A stretch of 25,243 bases of DNA from Saccoglossus kowalevskii. Taxonomy: Eukaryota; Hemichordata; Enteropneusta; Harrimaniidae. This document shows positions 9,355 to 18,091 of this stretch, piece after piece. Below the pieces are notes generated by a model, which searched no databases, was not told where the DNA came from, and saw only the letters and a program-made list of their open reading frames with translations. A program made the translations under genes and the position numbers. Positions within the stretch are counted from its first letter, which is position 1, and every line of letters starts with the position of its first letter. The stretch is from positions 48,639 through 73,881 of the forward strand of contig NW_003147273.1 of NCBI RefSeq assembly GCF_000003605.2. Reading direction: 5' to 3'.

Positions 9355-12315
9355 ATGAGTTCCACGGTCCTAGCATTCATATTTTTCGGCGTGACAGTTG
9401 TCTCGGTACTAGCGCAACCCGGCACGCAGTCAGCACAGGGAGACCCGTTAATAAAGGCTGGTAGTCGTCCATATGTTAGCTACGACTTTACAATTCAAAT
9501 GCAAGCCAGAGCAGAAGAATGCTTTCACCAATATATAGCAGTTGGATCCACTTTGAACGTAGAATATGAGGTAAGTGTAACGTCATAACCGATTTCAACC
9601 TGACATTGGCTCTTTTTTAAATATAACGTGACGCAGTAACATTTTATAATATGTTTGAAATTTCGATATTAATGAAGTTTCTGGGATTCAGGTACAGCAT
9701 TTCAATACTTTACAAATAAATATACACTATTTGTATGTGGCTTCGATAAGGGTGGTTCAATATATCACATGGGTGTGTTGGCGAAACACCCTTTTCAGTT
9801 ATCTATAAATAAAACTGGCGAAACACTTTTGCAAAATTATATTTGTTTTACTGTGTAGGAAATACGTGCAGGCGATTCTCATAAAATACAATATGCGTAA
9901 TTGTATCTTGTTTAAAGCGGGAACATTCAGGTACACTAAATCGTGATAAATACTAGTAGACAAACAGGGGTGTTAGTTCTCAGCGTTATTTGGCCGATGG
10001 ACTTTAGTACTTAGTACTCTGAGAGAAACCACATGTGGCTCTGATAAGAATACCGGCATAGCTAGAAGTGGAACAATAATTAATGAGTGAGTTCACTCAT
10101 AAAAAAACAACAACAAAAAAACAGTTTTTAAATTCACCGAGGATATCATTGGCGAATCATAATTCTAAATACATTAGTACGGTTGACCCCAGGTATAGTA
10201 AAATGTGCACGAAAATAAAATGTGCTTATTTTTTCATGAGGAGCTTATTATATTTATTTATATATCGTGTTCAAAAGTCTTGTTTTGAACGCCTGTAAAT
10301 CTTCCGTCAAAATGTTGGTGCTTCATTTTTCACAGTATGTGCTGTTCTTTAATTCATGAATTCAGACCCAAATGGACATAATTTCTTATTGACTACAAGT
10401 TTTGATCACGATTGGACGAAATGAAATATATAACAGTTTACACGGGTTACATCGAGAAATGTGACAATAGTCGCCTTGGACAGGTTAATGAATTAATAAA
10501 TTGGTTAATTGTCTTCTTATAATTGTTACCCTAATTTACATAGAAACATGCGAGTACCTTGACGTAATTATAAGTATACAAGTCAAATGACAAGACCGTG
10601 ACGAATAAGCTATCGTGCGCCATGTGCAGTAAATTTCATGGGCTCGACCATACGTTAAAGTATGATGTTTAGATAAGGTGACAGATACGATCTTGACACA
10701 ATTTTTGCGATATTGCGTTCGTGTGAAATATGTATGTGTGAAATATATAGTAATGAGCGGGTACCGCTGCTGTACATTTTGTCGTCTGGCATTTGTTTGG
10801 TCTCCGCAGTAGCTATGCGCGTGCCATCATTCAAACGCCAAGTACCAGACCACATTTTGAACTATTTTTAATCGCAAAGAGCCTACTTTATTTAACAACC
10901 TGCTAATGAATCTGATGTCCCGCGCCAAATACTCAAACATCCCCCTGAGATGCGCGTGCACAGTTGAAATGTGATAGTCTGTGATAGTCATGGCATATAT
11001 TAATGTATTTCTATTAATTTTCCAGGTATTATCAACAAGTTATCATGGGAAAAAATATGACATTGACTTCTTATTAAAAGCACCCACTGGCCACATAGTG
11101 ACAAAGGAATCAGGAACGCAGACTGGGTCGTACAAAATACCAATGACAAGAGAAGGTAAGCAAATTATATCAGAGTTCATATTCGTTATCCTTAATGTGG
11201 ATATCTCGTGTTGCAAGGAGGATAGCATTACATTATTGTATTATGTATTAAGTATTAAATGAAAATATTGAATAAACTAATCAATTATACATTCTTTCCA
11301 TCGGATTTAGGCGTTTATACTTTCTGTCTTGACAACGGGTTCAGTAAATTCACTTCTAAGCGTGTGCATATAGAAATCGCAATTTTCCAACGCGGGGAGT
11401 GGAAGAAAAACATTGACATACAGCGTGAACAGTTCATGGGAGAAGAAGACGTGGAAACAACTGCTGCTAACAGCATGACGGTAAGTGGCACTAGCTTCAA
11501 GACTACCAAATTGGCGACCCAACTCTAACGCCTAATAATAGGACCAATCAGAGAGCAACTTGTGTGTTGACTATATTTTCTAGTGTCACTATGAAATCGA
11601 CTCGACTGTACTTTTCTCGATTCAACTCCACTTCACCTTCTACTTTCACTACACTACACTACACTACACTACACTACACTACACTACACTACACTACACT
11701 ACACTACACTACATCACGCTACACTACGCTACGCTACGCTACACTATACTACGCCACACTACGACACACTACACACACTACACTACGCTACGCCACGCTA
11801 CACTGCACTACGCCACACCACACTGCACTACGCCACACCACTACACACCACTACATTACACTACACTACACTACACTACACTACACTACACTACACTACA
11901 CTACACTACACTACACTACACTACACTACACTACACTACACTACACTACACTACACTACACTACACTACACTACACTACACTACACTACACTACACTACA
12001 CTACACTACACATAATCGTCCTACGTATGCACACTTATGTAACTTTTTAAATTTCTTTCTTCCGTACAGGATTCGATGGTAAATAAAATCGATACGATTG
12101 CCCATTATATTGACGACATCCTACTTCATCAGATTTCCACAAGGAGGTCAGCGATAAAAGACTGGTATCTCGTCACCGAAAACAATTTTTACATACAAAA
12201 ATGGTCAATTATCCAATGTATTGTAATCGTGGCCGTCTCTGTCTTCCAAACCGTTTTCGTACGGCGATTGTTTAACGTGAAGACAGAAACACCAACGCAA
12301 AAACCACGTGCGTAA
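9355..12315 (+). CDS. TMED6-like: TMED gene B: p24-family cargo receptor, TMED6-like, complete (253 aa)
   Basis: Four exons, 9355-9570, 11026-11155, 11311-11480 and 12070-12315, join in one frame with GT..AG introns in phases 0, 1 and 0. The start ATG opens a signal peptide (residues about 1-20, hydrophobic FIFFGVTVV, ending VLA). The GOLD domain runs from about residue 40 to 140, with the disulfide-pair cysteines C56 (AEECF) and C121 (VYTFCLDNG). An acidic stretch (EEDVETT) near residue 160 leads into an amphipathic coiled-coil-type region, a membrane helix at about 217-236, and the 17-residue tail RRLFNVKTETPTQKPRA. The family carries cargo between ER and Golgi. The tail matches the TMED6 type (RLFNV..T..KPR) and lacks KKxx, so COPI retrieval may depend on partners. 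About 80% of residues in exons 1 and 4 match gene C. A MITE-like element sits 28 bp after the stop codon. Confidence 0.93.
10029..10048 (+). promoter_or_regulatory. Candidate E-box plus GATA element in gene B intron 1
   Basis: The perfect palindrome CCACATGTGG (10029-10038, E-box core CACATGTG) is followed four bases later by GATAAG (10043-10048). The same pair occurs in gene C intron 1 (15569-15587) while surrounding intron sequence has diverged. bHLH and GATA factors bind such sites; that they do so here is inference. Confidence 0.35.
10663..10697 (+). promoter_or_regulatory. Conserved intron 1 block with GATAAGGT
   Basis: This block reads GAT..., then AGATAAGGTGACAGATACGA, then TCTTGAC. 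It matches gene C at about 16353-16388, with AGATAAGGTAACTGATACGA and CTTGAC. It contains a GATAAG core. The conservation could be functional or just leftover duplication homology. Confidence 0.3.
11481..12069. other. Gene B intron 3
   Basis: From donor GTAAGT to acceptor TCCGTACAG. More than half of it is the (CTACA)n microsatellite at about 11646-12010. The open frame 11564-12082, which reads as repeating TTLHY, is a translation of this microsatellite and is not a gene. Confidence 0.85.
11646..12010. repeat. (CTACA)n microsatellite, about 365 bp, in gene B intron 3
   Basis: Two pure tracts of the pentamer (about 11646-11712 and 11850-12010) flank a degenerate centre rich in CTACGC, CCACAC and CTGCA variants. 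It is the largest of the three homologous arrays. Confidence 0.95.
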
Positions 12316-12342
12316 TATTGGTATATAAAACGCCTTTTTAGT

Positions 12343-12505
12343 TAAAGCGGGGGAGTCGTCACCTGCACATGTGTCAGATGGCCATAGTGTGTCATTGTTT
12401 ACAAGCAAGCGTCTGTCTGTGAGCCTTTGCGTTTTTAGCGTGTGTTGTTATCGTCGCTTGGGACTCAATTCCCGCGCGTGCACAGGTGACGATCCTTCCG
12501 CTTTA
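12343..12505 (+). mobile_element. MITE-like element, copy 2 (gene B 3' UTR)
   Basis: A 159-bp element flanked by TA (or TTAA on both sides). It starts AAGCGGGGGAGTCGTCACC and ends GTGACGATCCTTCCGCTT. It lies 28 bp after the stop codon of gene B. Sequence on both sides (for example TATGTATCTAATGTGTG) aligns with the gene C 3' flank (TATGTTTCTAATATGTG), where no element is present. The insertion therefore probably happened after B and C separated. Confidence 0.85.
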
Positions 12506-14929
12506 ATATGTATCTAATGTGTGAATAACTTGTTTTTTCACTTGTATTAGACGCATTTGGCAATTTTGTTTTGCTATTTTGAAACTGTAAGAAACAGTTT
12601 CCAGGATATAGTGACGAGCAAGAATTAACAACACGTCGACATTTTACATGTCTAAAACTGTATTGAATCAAAAGATATCAAATTTTTGCTCTCCAAATTA
12701 GATAACAAATCTTTCTCGTAAATGGCGAGAAACACGTTTGACAAACACCGTAAGCACCGAACTTTGGAAATTAAGTTGGTGGGGTTACAATTTGAATATT
12801 TTCACATACTTATCTGGAACATTGGTTCATACTCTTCTTTATACCAGTACAATTCATATGTAAGACACTGAATTATAGTAAATAGAAGGTGATTACACTC
12901 ACCTCATTTGTTTTAAAGCGCGACTTCTTTTCTGTGCCATGTCGTGCATTTTGCTTCTTATTTACGGCATGGGTTACATATCTGATGTGTGGCTTGATTT
13001 GTGCAGTCCTTCACTGCCGTATTTGTAAATGGCCTCCGAGTCCGTTGATAAAAAATGTTAGTATGAAAGTATACATCATTCTCAAATCTGATAAATACTG
13101 CTTAAATAAATACCTAATCTATAATCTTTCAGTTATTAAGTAACTGCATGTCATTTGTTTATGTGTTTTATTTTATTTCAACATGATTAGATTGCCTTAT
13201 ATATATATATTATATAAATTGGATTATTTGGTTTATTTCGTAACAGGAATTTCTATTTTCCGTTCCCCAAAATTCTAGTCTGGAACGTAGCGATTGAAGC
13301 GATGCAGTCGTAACGCAGTCGCGACGGCGTGTTTGTGTTTACATCTATGATGTATGTGTGCATTGTACAACAGGAGACAACACGGCGTGACTATTTACTC
13401 GTATGTCCTGACTGTAGATACCGCTTCCACGCGTGTGCGCAAAAGGTAATACGTGTTCTTGTTTTGTACGCACTGTCTATGGTGACCGCTTTGTACAGTA
13501 ACTCTTGTGCGAATAAACAACTCGAAACCAGTGTGCATGCATTGAACACGCTATTCTGTTCTATAAATGTTTGCAGGTTAAATTAAACCTATAGATGAGT
13601 TTAGCTTATGAGGGGTATCGTTAAGAGCAGGCTGCCGGCCATATGGTCTGCTACATGTCCAAATTGGCCTTCTACTCTCTGCCCCGACCGCCTACGCCGG
13701 TCTCGCTGCAGCACTTGGCACTGTTGTTTCAGGATGATGACCTGGTATTAAATGCATTTGTGAAACCCCTGCTTATACTACAATTACAGAACAATAAAAA
13801 CTCAATACTTTATTTTGTATATAACTATTAAGAAGACGTGTTAAAAAAGTAATTCATTACGGCGTATCTGCAGTCTTTACATTTTCTACGAATTATTTAT
13901 ACATGCACTATGCTCGTAACCTTCGAATATTTACTTCCAAAATGTACAAACATTGGTGATACCCTAAATAATTGTTTCTATTTATGCCATGTCCAAGTGA
14001 CGAAGAAATATACTCTATTTTCAAAGGTCCGTCGAGATCTCGTTCGATCTCTCCTCTCCCAATAATGTCCCATTTTCTGCCGTCATCACATCCAAATTAT
14101 TTGGGTCCAAGTCACTTTGGAACCTTTTGTGTTTGTTCAGGGTTTTCCGCCGTTTTTGGTCTCAGGTTTTCTATATTAAAGATCCGAATGTGACTTGAAT
14201 TACCTAATTTTCAGAAGGTTGATTGACTTGAATTTTGGTTAATCCGGAGGTGGTCTTTTTTGAACACCTTCTGAGGGGTATAGGCATTCTGATATTTTCT
14301 TTTAGCATCTTTGATATATGTTTTACCAATATCACGAATAAAAACCTAAGCCGTCACGTGACTTTTTCTGCTATGGTTTGCCTTCAGAACCATTGAACAT
14401 ACTGACGTAAAAGGTGTTTTTTGTCATGTATTTTAAAGCCCATTAAAGTACGATATTTGTGGAAAGGGGGGGGTTTGGTCACATGTTTTGGCCGCCATTT
14501 GGATTTCTCTAAACAGGAAGTAGTTTTTTTTTCTGATGCCTCAGTTATCTTATTTTTTCGAAAAAAGGCCAGTCACGTGATTTCGTCACCATTTTTGACT
14601 TTCGGTTTGGCGTGTATTATATGTGTTCGGAAGCTTCTTATGAGAAAAATATTTGGGACCAGTCGGTATTTTGATGTCGTATACCATGCTATAACCAGGT
14701 TACGACATATAACCACCCACGCACATTCCTTAGCGCCATTTTCCCAGTTCGACACAGTAATGCAATGCAGTGTAATGTTTAATAAGAGTTCATTATTGTA
14801 TTATTATCATTCTTGGTACTCATACGTTTTTCTGTACAGTCTTTTTATTTTTTATTGTGTTGTATATAATATTATGTATTTGTAATGGAAAATAAAACAG
14901 GTTAATTAAAAAAACATAGCATGAAAATT

Positions 14930-15085
14930 AGGCACCAAAAACCCCTTGATACAGTGGTTGCTCCCATGTCTATTTTTGAATTCGATTCTTGCTTCGCATA
15001 TCATAATTACTATCAACTGAGAGAGATAACACCTTGCCAACTATTTCGTGTTTGTGCAATATGGAACGCCTGTGAATTTGCAGCT
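14930..15085 (+). promoter_or_regulatory. Gene C 5' flank, partly conserved with gene B
   Basis: It shares ACCCCTTG, CGATTCTTGCTTC, AATTACTATCAA and the final TTGCAGCT-ATG with gene B (9170-9354) but lacks the poly-G interruption and part of the middle. An upstream ATG at 14921 is in frame with the gene C start without a stop between. I do not use it, because the extension is not conserved in gene B and would bury the signal peptide. Confidence 0.45.
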
Positions 15086-18000
15086 ATGAATTCTGTAGTT
15101 CTAGCATTCATCTTTTTCGGGGTAACAGTCGTTTCGGAACTAGCGCAACCAGACACGCAGCCAACATGGGGAGACCCGTTAATGAAGACCGGTAGTCGTC
15201 CATATGTTAGCTACGATTTCACGATTCAAATACAAGCCAAAGCAGAAGAATGCTTTCACCAATATATAGCAGCAGGAGCTACGTTAAACATCGAATATGA
15301 GGTAAGTCATATCTGTATTCAATCTGTACATAAGAAAAAAAATTCAGTATTTTTTTTAATCATAGCATTTGTTGCCAATCGTACGATATTTATGACGTTT
15401 CAGGGAATCCGCGCTTTAGTACTTTATGATCAAGTCAGTGTTTACCGTGAACACACTAACTTCTTAATTAATTGGTACTAAGTCGACAGATTTTATTCTA
15501 TCGAAGTTCAGAATTGCCTTGTTATTATATTACAAATAATTATACACCATCTGTATCTCGGGAAGCTACCACATGTGGTTTGATAAGAATGTCGACATTA
15601 GTAGGGGGTCGACCAATAATTCATGTCGGTGTGTTAAAGCGGGAGGGCCGACGTCACCTGCGCATACGTCAGATGGCCATAGCGTGTCATTTTTACAAAC
15701 AGGCATCAACCCATGAGCCTTTGCATTTTTAGCGTGTGTTGTTATCGTCGCTTGGGACTCAATTCCCGCAAGTGATGATCCTCCCGCTTTAAGTTGGCAA
15801 AACAACTTTTAAATTCTCCGCAAAAGAAATTGACGAAACATATTTAAAAAATACATTTACCAATTAATCTTACCAGAAAAGCTGGGGATCCATGCTTTAT
15901 TAGTCATTGACCTATATTCCATCAACGAATGTAATAATAATCAGATATGTCTGGTATATCTTAGCGCTTGGCGGACACATCGATAGCTTTTTTGAAAGCT
16001 GGCAACTTTTTCTCCGTTAAAATGTTGATGCATCATTTTGGAAGATTGAATACTGTTCTTTATTTTCATAATTTGTATCTTTGCCACAATTCTTTTGAGG
16101 AAACACAAATTTTACGTGTTTACTTCTAGAAATGTGGCAAAAATCGCCTTTGACAATAAAATGATCAATTAATTTATGAATTTAACTTATACGTCACATC
16201 CTTATAATATTTGTTCTTGTGATTCGCATTGAAACATGTGATACTCATAAGCTACAATAATTAGATTATTCACATGAGCGGATAAAACGTTATCATATTC
16301 CATAACAGCGTATATGCGGCAAATCTTTTGGGATATACCAAAGTTGAATGCATGATATTAAGATAAGGTAACTGATACGACCTTGACCCATGGCCAGAAA
16401 GTTCTGCTATATTTCGTTCATTTTGCGAGATATAAAACTTATTTTGATTTGTTCAAAATTTGTATTTTATTTTGTCGGTACAGTATTATTGATCACAAGC
16501 AAGGTGTTTGGCATCGCTTGTGTGGTGCAACCGTTCAGACTCGAGTACCAGACCACATTTCATACATAAAACCTAATCAAATGTTCCACGCGACAAAGGG
16601 AGAATCTTGTTGGCTGTCATTATCATGACGTATAATCATTTAATTTTATCTATTTACCAGGTTTTGTTAGCAAGTTCTCGTGGGGGAAACTATGGCATTG
16701 ACTTTCTTTTATTAACACCAAACCGTGATACGATGAAGAAGATACCAGACCTGAAGACTTGGGCATACAAAACACCGATAACAAAAAAAGGTAGTTCAAT
16801 TATAGCGAGTGCGGCCGAATCTGTAGATAACATGCGTATATATAAAAGGGTATGGAAGAAATCTATATACTCCAAGAGTTTGAAAATGGTGCACTTCGGG
16901 TCAATGGGCGGTGCCATTGCATTGCTTGTTGTTTCATAAGGCAACGGACACGCAACGGACTAAAAATATTTTAACTCTGATCAGCGGCGACATACGATTC
17001 GTGCGTGGCGCCATCTTGAATCCAGCTCAAAACGTGAACTAATTAACTCGAATTGCGTTAGTTATATTTTTAGTAAATTAATAAACTACCCGGCTGCGCT
17101 TGCCCGCGATCACACAGAATTATTAGTTGCGATCTATATTATATATATTAAGAAAACTCTACTAGAAATAAAGAACCTTAGATGTCTTGGGAAGGATTGT
17201 AATGTAGTTTTACGTATTTTGTTTTAAAGTTATGGGAAATCTAAACAATGACACTCTACCCCATTTCCTTCTGATTAAGGCGTTTATACGTTTTGTTTTG
17301 ACAACGGAGCTAGCAGGTTCACTTCTAAGCATGTGCATCTAGAAATTATAATTTTTCAACGCGAGGAGTGGAGGAAAAGTATTGATATGCAGCGGAAAAA
17401 GTTACTGGAGGAAGAAGACGTGACAACAGCTGTGCATAATGTGACGGTATGTAACATACGTGCACAGTACTACACTACACTACACTACACTACACTACAC
17501 TACACTACACTACACTACACTACACTACACTACACTACACTACACTACTGTACACTGTGCTCCTCGTGCTATACAATATTTAAAAGCACGTGAGAGATTT
17601 AAGTCAGTTATTATTAAACTACAGTTTTTAACATTGGTTCATGAAAAATACATGTATCATCGTCGGCATGGATTTGTAAGTATTGCGATATAACTTTGTT
17701 ATTTTGTTGACATATATCATATGTCATCATGTGTATCATATAGCACATGTACTAGTGAAAAGACATCGACAGTGCGCCAAGACGAGAAATGTTCATTTTA
17801 ACTATCCACACATATACAACTTTTTTAAATCTTTCTTCCGTGCAGAATTCGGTGGTGGATAACATCGATACAATTGCCCATTATATTGACGACATTCTAT
17901 TTCATCAGATGTCCATAAGGAGGACCGCAATAAAAGACTCGTATCTTGTCATCGAAAACAGTTCTTACATTCAACAATGGTCAATAATCCAATGTATTGT

Positions 18001-18091
18001 AATCGTTGCCGCCTCGGTCTTCCAAACTTTTTTTGTACGACGATTATTTAATGTGAAGACAGTAACACCAACGCAGAAACCCCGTGCGTAA
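15086..18091 (+). CDS. TMED6-like: TMED gene C: p24-family cargo receptor, TMED6-like, complete (252 aa)
   Basis: Exons are 15086-15301, 16661-16790, 17280-17446 and 17846-18091; the joined frame is open and intron phases equal those of gene B. Layout: signal peptide at about 1-20; GOLD domain with C56 (AEECF) and C120-121 region (VYTFCFDNG); acidic segment (LLEEEDV); coiled-coil-type region; membrane helix starting WSIIQC; tail RRLFNVKTVTPTQKPRA. The role should be that of a p24 cargo receptor in the early secretory pathway. Its exon 2 is the most diverged of the three: YDIDF becomes YGIDF, the TGxx segment becomes PNRDT, and a Trp appears in DLKTWAYK. A Trp conserved in A and B (KDWYLV) is Ser. 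The intron 2 donor is GTAGTT, weaker than the GTAAG of its paralogs. All splice borders remain usable and no frame is broken, so I call it functional, possibly specialised. Confidence 0.9.
15569..15587 (+). promoter_or_regulatory. Candidate E-box plus GATA element in gene C intron 1
   Basis: CCACATGTGG (15569-15578) followed three bases later by GATAAG (15582-15587), matching the pair in gene B intron 1 at 10029-10048. Order and orientation are kept, and spacing differs by one base. The role is inferred. Confidence 0.35.
15635..15791 (+). mobile_element. MITE-like element, copy 3 (gene C intron 1)
   Basis: A 153-bp element between TA (or TTAA) sites. It starts AAGCGGGAGGGCCGACGTCACC and ends GATCCTCCCGCTT; the right terminal repeat is shortened by a small deletion. 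It has the common inner block GTGTTGTTATCGTCGCTTGG. The matching part of gene B intron 1 (just after CAATAATTAATG, about 10074-10085) has no element, so this insertion is also later than the B/C split. Confidence 0.85.
16791..17279. other. Gene C intron 2
   Basis: 489 bp, donor GTAGTT, acceptor TCTGATTAAG. The exon 2 frame stays open into the intron for about 49 codons, to a stop at 16937-16939, so intron retention would give a truncated GOLD protein without a membrane anchor. No repeat family was identified in it. Confidence 0.6.
17447..17845. other. Gene C intron 3
   Basis: 399 bp from donor GTATGT to acceptor TTCCGTGCAG. It contains the (CTACA)n array near its 5' end; the remainder is AT-rich with nothing recognisable. 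Confidence 0.75.
17464..17548. repeat. (CTACA)n microsatellite in gene C intron 3
   Basis: About 80 bp of nearly pure pentamer, starting 17 bases or so after the exon 3 donor. Overlapping open frames reading TTLHY are translations of it. Confidence 0.93.

Larger units (their letters stand above)
9571..11025. other. Gene B intron 1
   Basis: About 1.45 kb from donor GTAAGT to acceptor TTTTCCAG. It shares several short conserved blocks with gene C intron 1: the E-box/GATA block (10029-10048), the GATAAGGT..GATACGA block (10663-10697) and GTACCAGACCACATTT (10842-10856). The C-specific MITE is absent at the matching place, near 10080. No exon is seen in it; the open frames here are short and featureless. 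Confidence 0.6.
12316..15085. other. Intergenic region between TMED genes B and C
   Basis: About 2.8 kb. It begins with the gene B 3' UTR, which is interrupted by a MITE-like element (12343-12505), and continues with sequence related to the gene A 3' flank until about 13170. Around 13260-13840 composition is a little richer in G+C, and an open frame at 13329-13586 encodes CPDCRYRFHAC, which I could not assign. A (TA)n tract lies at about 13198-13216. An open frame of 154 codons at 14421-14885 has no recognisable domain. The end contains the gene C 5' flank. No gene is supported. Confidence 0.6.
15302..16660. other. Gene C intron 1
   Basis: About 1.36 kb between donor GTAAGT and acceptor TATTTACCAG. 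It carries the E-box/GATA block (15569-15587), a MITE-like element (15635-15791) and blocks shared with gene B intron 1 (16353-16388 and 16544-16560). No exon is seen. Confidence 0.6.

Noticed and set aside
11564-12082. 172-codon open frame of repeating TTLHY
   Set aside because: It is a translation of the (CTACA)n microsatellite in gene B intron 3; a pentamer without stops is open in several frames.
13329-13586. Open frame with CPDCRYRFHAC, reminiscent of a zinc-binding motif
   Set aside because: Only one CxxC pair and no completed domain; no splice context. Possibly a decayed element, not enough to call.
14421-14885. 154-codon open frame between genes B and C
   Set aside because: No domain, signal or exon-like borders; composition like the surrounding AT-rich intergenic DNA.
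14921-15085. N-terminal extension of gene C from an upstream in-frame ATG
   Set aside because: The extension is not conserved in gene B and would place the signal peptide internally; the ATG at 15086 aligns with the gene B start.
17333-17693. Two overlapping frames with TTLHY repeats
   Set aside because: Part is genuine exon 3 of gene C; the rest is the intron 3 microsatellite.
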